A stretch of 64,000 bases of DNA from Eledone cirrhosa (GCA_964016885.1 OZ024744.1:29205108-29269107); one strand, 5' to 3'; positions 11,367 through 23,053 are shown, counted from the stretch's first letter. Notes: a model not told the origin generated them from the letters alone. Made by a program: numbers and translations.

Positions 11367-12440
11367 GGTCCTAGATGTATGTATTACCTGCTTGTGTATT
11401 GTATGTGGTCCTAGATGTGTATATTACCTGCTAATGTATTGTATGTGGTCCCAGATGTATGTATTACTGCTTGTATGTTGTATGTGTTCCTAGATGTATG
11501 TATTACCTGCTTGTGTGTTGTCTGTGATCCTAGATGTGTATATTACCTGCTAATGTATTGTATGTGGTCCCAGATGTATGTATTACCTGCTTGTGTGTTG
11601 TATGTAGTCTTAGATGTATGTATTACCTGCTTGTGTTTTGTATGTGGTCCTAGATTTGGCATTACAGATTGTGTGTTGTATGTGGTCCAAGATGTGTGTA
11701 TTAGTTGCTAGTGTGTTTTATGTGGTCGTCGGTGTGTGTATTACCTGCTAGTGTATTACCTGTGTATGTGGTCCTAGAATTGTTTGTTACCTACTTGTTA
11801 CCTGCTTGTGAATTGTATTTGTTCTTAGATGTGTGTATTACCTGCTTGTGTGTTGTATGTGGTCCTGGATGTGTGTATTACCTGCTTGTGTGTTGTATGT
11901 GGTCCTAGATGTGTGTATTACCTGCTTGTGTATTGTATGCGGCCCTAGATGTGTGTATTACCTGCTTGTGTGTTGTATGTGGTCCCAGATGTAGGTACTA
12001 TCTGCTTGTGTATAGTATGTGGTCCAAGATCAATGTATTACCGTCTAATGTGTTGTATGTGGCCCTAGATGTGTGTATTACCTGCTTGTGTGTTGTATGT
12101 GGTCCTGGATGTGTGTATTACCTGCTTGTGTGTTGTATGCGGCCCTAGATGTGTGTATTACCTGCTTGTGTTGTATGTGGTCCTAGATGTGTGTATTACC
12201 TGCTTGTGTGTCGTATGTGGTCCTAGATGTATGTATTACCTGCTTATGTGTTGTATGTGGTCCTAGATGTGTGTATTACCTGCTTATGTGTTGTATGTGG
12301 TCCTAGATGTGTGTATTACCTGCTTGTGTGTTGTATGTGGTCCTATATATGTGTATTACCTGCTTGTGTGTTGTATGTGGTCCTAGATGTATGTATTACC
12401 TGCATGTGTGTTGTATGTGGTCCTAGATGTATGTATTACC
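11367..12440 (+). repeat. 1,132-bp higher-order repeat, copy 2
   Basis: Near-identical to 10235-11306 and shorter by two units near its end. The near-identity inside a diverged array points to a recent segmental duplication by unequal exchange. Confidence 0.9.
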
Positions 12441-12917
12441 TGCATGTGTGTTGTATGTGGTCCTAGATGTATGTATTACCTGCGCATGTGTTGCATTTGG
12501 TCTTAGATGTCTGCATTGTTTGCGTGTGTATTGTATGTGGTCCTAGATGTGTGTATTACCTGCTTGTGTGTTGTATGTGGTCCTAGATGTATATATTACC
12601 TGCTTATGTGTTGTATGTGGTCCTAAATCTGTGTATTACCTGCTTGTTTATGGTATGTGATCTTAGATATTTGTATTACATGCTTGTGTTGTATGTGGTT
12701 CTAGAAATGTGTATTACCTGCTTGTGCGTTGTATGCAGTTCTAGATGTGTGTATTAACTGCGTATGTGTCGTATGTGTTCCTAGATATATGTGTTACCTG
12801 CTTGTGAATTGTATTTGTTCCTAGATGTGTGTATTACCTGCTTGTGTATTGTATGTGGTCTTAGATGTGAGTATTACCTGCTTGTTTGTTGTATGTGGTC
12901 CTAGATGTCTGTATTAC

Positions 12918-13046
12918 CTGCTTGTGTATTGTATGCGGCCCTAGATGTGTGTATTACCTGCTTGTGTGTTGTATGTGGTCCCAGATGTAGGTACTATCTG
13001 CTTGTGTATAGTATGTGGTCCAAGATCAATGTATTACCGTCTAATG
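12918..13046 (+). repeat. third, partial higher-order repeat copy
   Basis: The distinctive run of variants (gcggccctag, gtaggtactatctg, tccaagatcaatg, accgtctaatg) appears a third time, 988-996 bp after the second. Only about 130 bp match. Confidence 0.8.
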
Positions 13047-16000
13047 TGTTGTATGCTGTCCTAGGTGAGTGTATTACCTACTTATGCGTTGTATGGGGTC
13101 CCAGATGTGGTATTACTGCTTGTGTCTAGTATGTGGTCCCAGATATGTGTATTACCTGCTTGTGTCTTGTATGTGTTCCTAGATATATGTATTACCTGCT
13201 TGTGTGCTGTATGTGTTCCTAGAAATATGTATTACCTGCTTGTGTGTTGTGTGTGTTCCTAGATATATGTATTAACTGCTAGTGTGTATGTGTTACTAGA
13301 TGTATGTATTACCTGATTGTGTGTTGTATGTGGTCATAGATGGTTGTTTTACCTGCTTATGGGTTGTATGTGGTCCTAGATGTATGTATTACCTGATTGG
13401 TGTGTTGTATTTGGCCACTGATGTGTGTATTACCTGCATGTGTAATGTATGTGGTCCTGGATGTGTGAATTACCGCTTCTGTGTTGTATGAGGTCCTAGA
13501 TGTATGTATTACCTGCTTGTGTGTTGTACGTGGTCCTAGATGTGGGTATTACCTGCTTGTCTGTTGTATGTGGTCCTAGATGTATGTATTACCTGCTTGT
13601 GTGTTGTATATGGTCCTAGATGTATGTATTACTGCTTGTGTGTTGTATGTAGTCCTAGATGTGTGTATTACCTGCATGTGTTTTGTATGTGGGCCTAGAT
13701 GTATGTATTACTGCGTATTTGTTACATTTGGTCTTAAATGTATGTATTACCTGCTTGCGTATGGTATGTGATCTTAGATGTTTGTATTACCTGCTTGTTT
13801 GTTGTATGTGGTTCTAGAAATCTGTATTACCTGCTTGTTTGTTGTATGTGATCCTAGATGTATGTATTAACTGCTTCTGTGTTGTATGTAGTTCTAGATG
13901 TGTGTATTAACTGCGTAAGTGTTGTATGTGGTCCTAGATCTATGTGTTAAATGCTTGTGAATTGTATTTGTTCCTAGATGTGTGTATTACCTGCTTGCGT
14001 ATTGTATGTGGTCTTTGATGTGTGTATTACCTGCTTGTTTGTTGTATGTGGTCCTAGATGTGTGTATTACCTGTTTGTGTATTGTATGTGGCCCTAGATG
14101 TGTCTATTACCTGCTTCTGTGTTGTATCTGGTCCTAGAGGTGTGTACTAACAGCTTGTGTGTTATATGTGGTCCTAAATGTGTGTATTAGCTGCTTGTGT
14201 ATTGCATGTGGTCCTAGACGCATTTATTACCTGCTTGTGTGGTGTATGTGGTCCTGCATGTATGTATTAACTCCTTATGTGTTGTATGTAGTCCTATATA
14301 TTTGTATTAACTGATTGTGCGTTGTATGTGGTCCTAGATGTGTGTATTACCTGGTTGTGTTTTGTATGTGTTCCTAGATGTATGTATTACAGCTTGTGTA
14401 TTGTATGTGGTCCTAGATGTGTGTATTATCTGCTTGTGTGTTGTATGTGGTCCTAGAGGTGTGTATTACCTACTTGTCTATTGTATGTGGTCCTAGATGT
14501 AGGTATTACCTGCTTGTCTACTGTATGTGGTCCTAGGTGTGTGTATTAGCTGTTAGTTGGTTGTATTTTGTCCTAGAGGTGTGTATTACCTGCTTGTGTA
14601 CTTTATGTGATCCTAGATGTGTGTAGTACCCGCTTGTGTGTTGTATGTGGTCCTACATGTGTGTATTGTATGTGATCCTAGATGTGTGTATTCACCGCTT
14701 GTGTATTGTATGTGTGTTATATTTGGTCCTATATCTATGAATTAACTGCTTGTGTGTTGTATGTGGTCCTAGATGTATGTATTATCTACTTGTGTAAGGT
14801 ATGTATTCCTAGATGTGTGTATTACCTGATTGTGTGTTGTATGTGGTCCTAGTTGTGTGTATTCCCTGCTTGTGTGTTGTATGTGGTCCTAGATGTGTGT
14901 ATTACTGCTTGTGTGTTGTATGTATTCCTAGAAAAGTGTATTACCTGCTGGTGTGTTGTATGTGGTCCTAGATGTATGTATTACCTGCTTGTGTGTTGTA
15001 TGTGGTCCTAGATATGTGTATTACCTGATTATGTATTGTATGTGGTCCTAGATGTGTGTATTACCAGCTTGTGTATTGTATATGGTCCTAGATGTGTGAA
15101 TTACCTGCTTATGTGTTATATGTGTTCCTAGATATGTGTATTAACTACTTGTTTATTAAATGTGATCCTAGATGTGTGTAATACCTGTTGGTATGTTGTA
15201 TGTGTTCCTAGATGTATGTATTACCTGCTTGTGTGTTGTATGTGGTCCAAGATGTGTGTATTTTATGTGATCCTTGATGTGTATTACCTGCTTGTGTGTT
15301 GTATTTGGTCCTAGATATGTGTTTTAACCGCTTGTGTATTGTATGTGTGTGATATGTGGTTCTAGATCTGTGTATTAACTGCTTGTGTGTTCTATGTGGT
15401 CCTAGATGATTGTATTATCTACTTGTGTATTGTATGTGTTCCTAGATGTGTGTATTAGCTGATTGTATGTTGTATGTGATCCTAGATGGATGTATTACTT
15501 AGTAGTGTGTTGTATGCGGTCATAAATGTATGTATTACCAACCTGTGCATTGTATGTGTTGCTAGCACTATGTATTACCTGCTTATGTGATGTATGTGGT
15601 CCTAGTTGTGTTTATTACAGCTTCTGTGTTGTATGTGGTCCTAGATGTACGTATTACCTGCTTGTGTGCTGTATGTAGTCCTAGATGTATGTATTACCTG
15701 CTTGTCTGTTGTATGTGGTCCTAGATGTGTGTATTACTGCTTCTCTGTTCTATGTGGTTACCTGCTGGTATGTTGTATGTGGTCCTAGATATGTGTATTA
15801 CGTGCTTATGTGTTGTATGTGGTCCTAGATGTATGTATTACCTGGTGGTGTGTTGTATGTCGTCCTAGATGTGTGTATTACCTGCTTGTGTATTTATATG
15901 GTCCAAGATGTGAATAATACCTGCTTATGTGTTGTATGTTGCCCTAGATGTGTGTATTACCTGCTTGTGTGTTGTATTTGTTCCTAGATGTATGTATTAC

Positions 16001-18455
16001 CTCCTGGTGTGTTGTATGTGGACCTAGATATGTATATTACCTACTTGATTATTATGTGTGGTCCTAGATGTATGTATTACCTGCTTGTGTGTTATATTTA
16101 TTCCTAGATGTATGTATTACCAGCTTGTGTATTGTTTGTGTTCCTAGATGTGTGTATTACCCACTTATGTGATGTATGTATTCTTAGATATGCTATTACT
16201 GCTTGTGTGTTGTATGTGGTCATATATGTATGTATTACCTGCTTGGGTGCTCTATGGGTCCTAGATATATGTATTACCTGATTGTGTGTTGTATGTGATC
16301 CCAGATGTGTGCATTACCTGCTTGTGTGTTATATTTGATCCTAGATCTATATATTACCTGCTTGTGTGTTGTATGTAGTGCTAGATGTATGTATTACCAG
16401 TTTGTGTATTGTATGTTGTACTAGATGTGTGTATTACTTGCTTGTGTGTTGTGTGTGGTCTTAGATGTCTGTATTACCTGCTTGTGTGTTGTATGTAGTC
16501 CTAGATGTGTGTATTACCTGCTTGTGTGTTGTAAGTGCTCCTAGATGTATGTATTACTGCTTGTGTGTTTTATGTGATCCTACATGTGTGTATTACCTGC
16601 TTCTGTGTTGTATGTGGTCCTAGTTGTGTGTATTCCCTGTTTCTGTATTGTATGTAGTCCTAGATGTATATATTACTGCTAGTGTGTTGTATTTGTTCCT
16701 AGATGTATGTATTACCTGATTGGTCTGTTGTATGTGGCCCTAGATGGGTGTATTACCTGCTTGTGTGTTGCATGTGGTCCTAGTTTATATTGCCTGCTTG
16801 TTTGATGTATATCGTCTTAGATGTATGTATTATCTGCTTGTGTGCTGTATGTGGTGCTAGATGTATATATTGCCTGCTTGTGTGTTGTATGTGGTCCTAG
16901 ACGTGGGTATTACCTGCTTATGTGTTGTATGTGGTCCTAGATATATCTATTAATGCTTGTGTGCTGTATGTTATCCTAGATGTATGTATTACTGCTTCTG
17001 GGTTATATGTTGTCCTAGATGTGTGTATTACCTGCTTCTGTATTGTATGTGGTCCTAGATGTATGTATTACCTGCTTGTATGTTGTATGTGGTCCTAGAT
17101 GTATCAATTACTGCTTGTGTGTCATATGTAGTCCTATATATGTGTATTACCTGATTATGTGTTTTATGTGGTACTACATGTATGTGTTACCTGCTTGGGT
17201 GTTGTATTTGCTCCTACATGCATGTATCACCTGCTTGTGTATTGTATGTGTTCCTAGATGTGTGTATTACCTTCTTGTGTATTGTGTGTGTTCCTAGATG
17301 TATGTATTACCTTCTTGTGTGTTGTATGTGTTCCTATATGTGTGTATTACCTGCTTGTGTGTTGTATGTGGTCCTAGATGTGTGTATTACTGTTTGTGTG
17401 TTTTATGTGGTCCTAGATATATGTATTGCCTGCTTGTGTGTTGTATGTGATCCTAGATGTATGTAATACCTACTTATGTGTTATATGTTGTCCTAGATAA
17501 GTGTATTACCTGATTATGTTTTGTATGTGGTCCTAGATGCATGTATTACCTGCTTGTGAGTTTTATATGATCCTAGATGTATGTATTATCTGCTTGTGTG
17601 TCGTATGTGGTCCTAGATGTATATATTACATGCTTGTGTGTTGTATGTGGTCCTTGATGTATGTATTACTGCTTGTATGATGTATGTAGTGATGTATGTG
17701 TGTATTACCTGCTTATGTGTTGTATGTGGTCCTACATGTATGTATTATCTGAGTATGTGTTGTATATGAGCCTAGATGTATGTATTACCTGCTTGTGTGT
17801 TGCATGTGGTCCTAGGTGTATGTGTTTCCTGTTTGTGAGTTGGTTTTGGTCCTAGATGTGTGTATTACCTGCTTTTGTATTGTATGTGATCTTAGATGTG
17901 TGTATTGCCTGATTATGTTTTGTATGTAGTCCTACTTGTGTTTAACTGATTCTGTGTTTTATATCGTCCTATATGTGTGTATTACCTGCATGTGTGTTGT
18001 ATGTGTTCCTAGATGCATGTTTTAACAGCTAGTGTGTTGTATTTGTTCCTAGATGTATGTATTGCCTGATTGGTGTGTTCTATTTGGCCCTAGATGTGTG
18101 TATTAACTGCATGTGTGTTGTATGTGGTCCTAGATATATGTATTGCCGGCTAATGTGTTGTATGTGGTCCTACATATCGTATTAATGCTTGTGTGTTGTA
18201 TGTATTCCTAGATGTATATATTACCTGCTTGTATGTTTTATGTGGTCCAAGATGTGTTTTACCTGCTTGTGTGTTGTATGTGGTCCTATGTGTATGTATT
18301 ATCTGCTAGTGTGTTGTATGTTGTCTTAGGTATGTGTATTACCTGCTTGTGTGTTGTACGTGGTCCTAGATGTATGTATTTCTTGCTTGGGTGTTGTATG
18401 TGTTCCTTTATATATTTACTTCTTGCTTGTGTGTGGTATGCCCTATGTGTGTGTA

Positions 18456-19679
18456 TTCGATGGCAATACTTACAAGCAAATATCGGGGACTGCGATAGGC
18501 ACAAAAGCCGCTCCAACTTATGCCAACTTAGTCATGGCATACTTAGAAGTCCAGATATATGAACAGTCCAAATCAAAATACGGATTGAACTTCCACAAAT
18601 ATTTATCAGAGAATTGGAAACGCTACTTGGATGATTGCCTCATTCTTTGGTCCCACACACTCGACCAACTGAAGGATTTCAAAAACTTAATAAACGGCAT
18701 CAATAACCACATCCAATTCACAATGGAATACAGCCAAGATCAACTCCCATTTCTGGACATCTTAATCACAAAAAAAGACACAAATATCGAAACTGACATA
18801 CACTACAAACCAACAGATTCCAAACAATATCTGCTATTCACCCCCAACCATCCAAAGCACACGAAGACGAACATTCCTTTTAACCTAGCAAGAAGAATTT
18901 GCACAATTGTCTCCAATTATGAAACGCGAAATAAAAGACTTCAAGAATTAAAGGAAATTCTACTTGAGAGAAAGTACCCACTATTACTAATAAATAATGG
19001 AATAGAAAGGGCTAAAGCAATAGGCATTGATGAATTACGGAAACAGAAACAAATTCAAGGTACGTCCAATATTCTATCATATATCTCAACACACAACCCA
19101 AGAAATGCGGAAGCTTACAACACTATTCACAATAACATCCCACTACTAAAACAAAACCCAAGAATGAAAAAAGCCCTTGAAACACACAAAATAATCAAAA
19201 GCAAAAGACAACCAAAATCACTGAAAACATTACTCACCAATGCCAAATTACCTACCACAAACCCACAACCAAGTATCAAAAAATGTGGTCGCTCTAATTG
19301 TGGAACCTGCACTCACCTCATTGAAGGCAACACGTATACATTTAAATCAGGACAAAATTTTACTGTAAAAAATCACTTCACTTGCTCATCAAAAAATCTA
19401 ATTTATGCCATTAAATGTAAAGGATGCAATGAAGATTATATAGGACAAACTAAACTCACACTCAGAAACAGAATGACAGTTCATCGCCAACAATTACGAG
19501 ATCCAACCACGAGACAAATACCACTAAGTGCACATCTAGACATTTGCGCAAGTAATAAGACACCCAAATTCCAAGTCTTCCCATTTTACCTTTGCGCTAA
19601 CAATACAACAGAACAAATGCGAATAAATAAGGAAAATATGTTTATTCAAAAATATAGACCAACATTAAATAAGGTTTAA
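18456..19679 (+). pseudogene. Penelope-like element: RT C-half plus GIY-YIG endonuclease, 5'-truncated
   Basis: The coding frame (open from 18351 because the satellite happens to read through) carries the C-terminal part of a Penelope-like reverse transcriptase. It starts within the VFDGNTYKQ...GTAIGTK region. The catalytic motif YLDD is at 18624-18635. FLDILI and YKPTDSKQYL follow, matching the usual order of PLE RT motifs. A Cys-rich linker (KCGRSNCGTC) comes next. The GIY-YIG endonuclease reads LIYAI...YIGQT, LRNRM and a downstream His, ending KYRPTLN before TAA at 19677. About 400 residues are intact with no internal stop, so the insertion or truncation is young. The N-terminal RT half is missing, so it cannot be autonomous. 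PLEs insert by target-primed reverse transcription and commonly truncate at the 5' end. Confidence 0.9.
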
Positions 19680-20240
19680 TATACATTATGTCAACACCAC
19701 AATATGACATACACACACACACATAACACCTACTTTAGAAAATAAAAACCCGAACTAAATAAACCTTAAACATACGTTTGCACTGGCAATACAACAGCAA
19801 ACACGAAAAAGTCAGGAAAATATGTTCATTCAAAAATATTCCTACTAAAGGAATCATTTTCCTACACACACACATACACACACACAATATATATATATAT
19901 ATATATATATTCTCTTCATCTTAACATGCTAACCATACTCCCACACACATAACACCCATACACACACATAAAAACCCCCACACCTACAACACCCTCCCCA
20001 TTTCTACTAATAGAACCACTTTCCTACACACATATATATATACACACACACAAAAAATATATATTCTCTCTATCTAACATACTCGCACACACACACATAA
20101 CACCCATATACACACACACACAACTCCCTCCCCCATCTCTACTAATAGAATCATCTTCCAATACACACATACACACACACACATATACACACACACAAGC
20201 ACACAAATAAACACATATCTTCAGTCTCAATAGAAAATCT
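19680..20240 (+). repeat. PLE 3' flank: degenerate duplication and CA-rich tandem repeats
   Basis: At 19776-19846 a degenerate copy of the last ~70 bp of the PLE coding region recurs (ggcaatacaacagcaaacac, then aggaaaatatgttcattcaa). It is followed by two to three imperfect units of about 140 bp, each with TA repeats, attctct, cacacacataacacccata and a tttctactaatagaa-like segment. This is probably the PLE 3' non-coding region with internal expansion. Confidence 0.7.
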
Positions 20241-20710
20241 GAACTCTGACACCTGAACTCTGACAGCTGGCCATATTCACTGAACCAGAACATTTCTCCC
20301 AATCCCTTTTCCCTTGACCACTATCTCTCCATTGTCATAACATTCACTATAGACTACAGAATAGTTTTCCAAATAAGGGCGCAAAAATGTAATGAAAACT
20401 TGTTCACGTGACAGCCAAATTTCATTTATAACCAACCAAAAAAAAGCCTTCGTGAGCCTCATTTTTTCAAGTAAAAAGAAATTCAAACACTCATATATGA
20501 AAAAACAACCTGTGACAACCCCCCCCCCCCCTCTCTTATTTGAAGAACTATTGTAACGCGAACTGGCGCAAAATTTATTATAATTATTGACAAACCAATC
20601 AAATTACTTCTCGAAAAACCTGGTTTTCGAGCCAGTTTTTCCATATAAAACAAGTAACATTTAGAGACCAACCAGATGTGAGAAAAACCACAGACCCTCC
20701 ATCTCAACTC
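20241..20710. other. no gene recognised
   Basis: Probably the PLE 3' non-coding region or flank. It contains a C-run near 20520 and an inverted gaaaaacctggttttc around 20625. No coding motif on either strand. Confidence 0.5.
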
Positions 20711-20715
20711 ACCTT

Positions 20716-20740
20716 TTGAAAAGCAGAAGAACTGCGAAAC
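20716..20740 (+). ncRNA. degenerate hammerhead-ribozyme-like motif
   Basis: ttgaaaa, stem gcag, loop aagaa, stem ctgc and gaaac follow in that order. A hammerhead core is CUGANGA, stem II, GAAA. Here the first core base and the G before the last A are changed, so the motif would be inactive. Hammerheads are known in the terminal regions of Penelope-like elements. This one lies on the same strand about 1.0 kb after the PLE stop codon, which supports the reading. Stems I and III were not established. Confidence 0.35.
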
Positions 20741-20879
20741 CGGTAAAGGAACCAAATAAATATATATATTTTTAAAAAAATAAGACTTCAGTTGCATTTT
20801 CGATTTCATCCCTTTTTCTTTATACTTCCACTCGTGTAGGACACCTCGGTTATTTTTCATTTTGTAAAAAAAACCTCAC

Positions 20880-20913
<34 letters not shown>

Positions 20914-20920
<7 letters not shown>

Positions 20921-21040
20921 TAACAGATTAGAGTAAAGCAAAGAATCGCTGCTTTCACCCTTAACGGAATCTTCTGAAACTAAAATAAAAAAAATCAACC
21001 TGTAAACGCAGAAGTAAATATTTCGAAAAACGTTACACAC
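20914..21040 (+). repeat. foldback-family fragment
   Basis: It begins tattaaaataacagatta and contains aagcaaagaatcgctgcttt, closely matching the outer ~125 bp of the foldback left arm at 21299. TA repeats precede it. Confidence 0.8.
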
Positions 21041-21141
21041 ACTATATCTATATATATATATATAACGAAGGAAATGTGGTAAGGAACCAGGTGGACCATA
21101 ACGCACCAAAGTACTCAATACTTGAGGTAGTAGAGTGGGTA

Positions 21142-21249
21142 ATAGGAACCAGTAAGACCCCGACAGCTGAGCTCAAGCCGTTTCGACGGCTAATTCTCAG
21201 AATTAGCCGTCGAAACGGCTTGAGCTCAGCTGTCGGGGTCTTACTGGTT

Positions 21250-21254
<5 letters not shown>
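21142..21254. repeat. perfect 113-bp palindrome
   Basis: Two 56-bp arms, 21142-21197 and 21199-21254, are exact reverse complements around one central base at 21198. The left arm starts ataggaaccagtaagacccc and the right arm ends with its complement. With no spacer, the DNA can extrude as a cruciform. Any RNA would be a perfect hairpin. Confidence 0.97.

Positions 21255-21298
<44 letters not shown>
21255..21298. repeat. (TA)n microsatellite
   Basis: Pure TA between the palindrome and the foldback element. Confidence 0.95.
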
Positions 21299-21302
<4 letters not shown>

Positions 21303-22779
21303 TAAAATAACAGATTAAAATTTAAGCAAAGAATCGCTGCTTTCACCTTTAACGCGATCTTCTGAAACTGTCAAAGTCAATCTGTAAACGACGCAGAAGT
21401 GAATATTTAAAAAAACGTTGCAACCGGAGGAAGACAGGAAGACGATACTTTGGTTCGTGAAAACGTTCCCTGGCAAAGAACGGGAAAAAACGAATATAAT
21501 ACGTCATTATTTGGAGCGGTGAAAAACAATTACACGTAAAGACAGAACCACGTTTATGGTATAAAAGAAGTCGTAGACTAATATTCTCTTAGGTTGTTCA
21601 TAGAGACGTTCTCTAGCTTGTAAACATAAATTGCACAAAACTTTCCTGTATTACAGCCACACATTATACCCTAACGGCTAGTACGATCTATACGCGGATA
21701 ATTTACGTCTTGATGTGGTAGCTAAGTATATGTTATGTTTATACCATTACTTATTTGCATAGGTAAGTATTTATTACCTGTATGTTTTGTGAAGGTACGT
21801 ATACTTTCTCGTACGTATATTTTATTGTATATGTTATGGCGTATATTTTTTATATATTCTGGTACATACGCTTTTGGCTATGTGTATACGTGAGTTTTGC
21901 GTCTGTGCGAGTATGCGGGTTCGTACGTATGTAGGGTGTGTTTATATGTGTACTTCATGTTTTGGTTGACGTACGTATCCGAACATTTGTGTATTTACAT
22001 GTAGGTATGTGTGTGCGCTTGTTATATACGTATTTATTTATTCATATACGTTTATTTAATTATTTGTATACACGCACACACACACACACATTTAAATGTG
22101 CGTGTTTTTGTATATCTATGGCGAGTGTTTTCGCGTATGCTTGTGTATGTACGTATTTGGATGCGTTTATGTATTTATTTAATTTCAATTACCTCTGTAT
22201 TTTATTTACTTTATTCTTAACTCTGAAGCGGAGAATCATTCGGTTCCTAGTTAGAATTTTAGTTATACCATTTAGGGTTTCCAAGGGGTGAGACTTCGCC
22301 TCTTGGGGTGGGGTGTGTGGTGGTGTGGGGGGGGGGGGAAGTACGTCTACTGTGGCGTACCTTCTGCCGACTTCAGTTATACCATTTACGTGGTTTTGTC
22401 TTTGCGTGCAATTGTTCTCAACGCTCCACATATGACGTATTATCTTCGTTTTTTCCGTTCATTGCCAGAGAACGTCTCTATAAACCACCTAAGAGAATAT
22501 TAGTCTACGACTTCTTTTATACCATAAACGTGGTTCTGTCTTTGCGTGTAATTGTTTTTCACCGCTCCAAATAATGACGTATTATATTCGTTTTTTTCCA
22601 TTCTTTGCCAGGGAACGTTTCCACGAACCAAAGTATCGTCTTCCTGTCTTCCTCCGGTTGCAACTTTTTTTTAAATATTCACTTCTGCATTTACAGATTG
22701 ACTTTGTCAGTTTCAGAAGATCCCGTTAAGGGTGAAAGCAGCGATTCTTTGCTTAAACTTTAATCTGTTATTTTAATAA
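21299..22779. mobile_element. foldback DNA element with ~300-bp inverted arms
   Basis: The left arm 21299-21617 (attaaaataacagatta ... tagagacgttctct) recurs inverted at 22463-22779 (agagaacgtctct ... aatctgttattttaat) with roughly 90% identity by eye. The right side has an extra partial copy of its inner segment at 22385-22465, a tandem duplication. The ~850-bp loop has no transposase motif; its open frames are rich in Tyr, Val and Leu without a recognisable domain. Long arms with no coding fit a non-autonomous foldback or long-TIR element. Target duplications were not identified. Confidence 0.75.
22261..22388 (-). repeat. inserted fragment of LINE ORF1 with 14-bp direct repeats
   Basis: On the minus strand about 95 bp match the T2 ORF1 between 25460 and 25566: ggcagaaggtacgccacagt, gacgtacttccccc, a C/A-rich stretch, ccccaagaggcgaagtctca and ccccttggaaaccc. 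The insert is bracketed by identical 14-bp repeats agttataccattta at 22261-22274 and 22375-22388. The right-hand copy belongs to the foldback sequence, so the left-hand copy looks like a target-site duplication. The CCACC-rich expansion is shared with T2 and not with T5, T6 or T7. Confidence 0.75.
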
Positions 22780-22866
22780 ATATTTGCTCTACGGTTCTTA
22801 TATATTTGATATATATTTATCCTTATCAAGCCCTCTTTGGATTTTAGTCTTCAAATTTATTATTAT

Positions 22867-22867
<1 letters not shown>

Positions 22868-22919
<52 letters not shown>
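22868..22919. repeat. (TA)n microsatellite
   Basis: About 50 bp of TA. The sequence from 22780 to 23040 around it shows no recognisable gene. Confidence 0.95.
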
Positions 22920-22922
<3 letters not shown>

Positions 22923-23053
22923 ATACTTTGGGAGGGTCCGCACCAGATGCTTTCACTTCAATTTATTATAATAAATTTATAAATTTAGGAATTTATAAAT
23001 TTCCGGTTGGTTGGTTCTACAACCAGATGGTTGTTTATATATTGTCAAAGTTC

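Larger units (their letters stand above)
8031..18455 (+). repeat. 10.4 kb minisatellite, 40-bp unit
   Basis: About 260 head-to-tail units of 40 bp. The consensus can be read as tgtgtattacctgcttgtgt followed by gttgtatgtggtcctagatg. Units differ by point changes and small indels; most keep cctagatg and tgtattacctg. The plus strand is strongly T- and G-rich. Because 40 is not a multiple of three, every forward frame cycles through the same 40-residue Cys/Val/Leu-rich translation. The TAG in ccTAGatg closes each frame about every 120 bp unless it is mutated. The many open frames of 60-120 codons are therefore artefacts. The right end runs into a truncated Penelope-like element. Confidence 0.95.

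Noticed and set aside
8031..18455. CRISPR-like array
   Set aside because: The unit is directly tandem with no unique spacers, and the DNA is eukaryotic.
8436..18562. Many open frames of 60-116 codons rich in Cys, Val, Leu and Tyr, suggesting a repetitive secreted protein
   Set aside because: They are translations of the 40-bp minisatellite. The unit length rotates the frame, so all three frames give the same 40-residue cycle, ended by TAG about every 120 bp.
20520..20535. C-run and nearby inverted repeat as a regulatory element
   Set aside because: Simple sequence with nothing linking it to a gene.
21142..21254. The palindrome as a hammerhead ribozyme (ctgagaa ... gaaac)
   Set aside because: The CUGANGA box is not matched and the complementarity is continuous through the core, leaving no ribozyme architecture.
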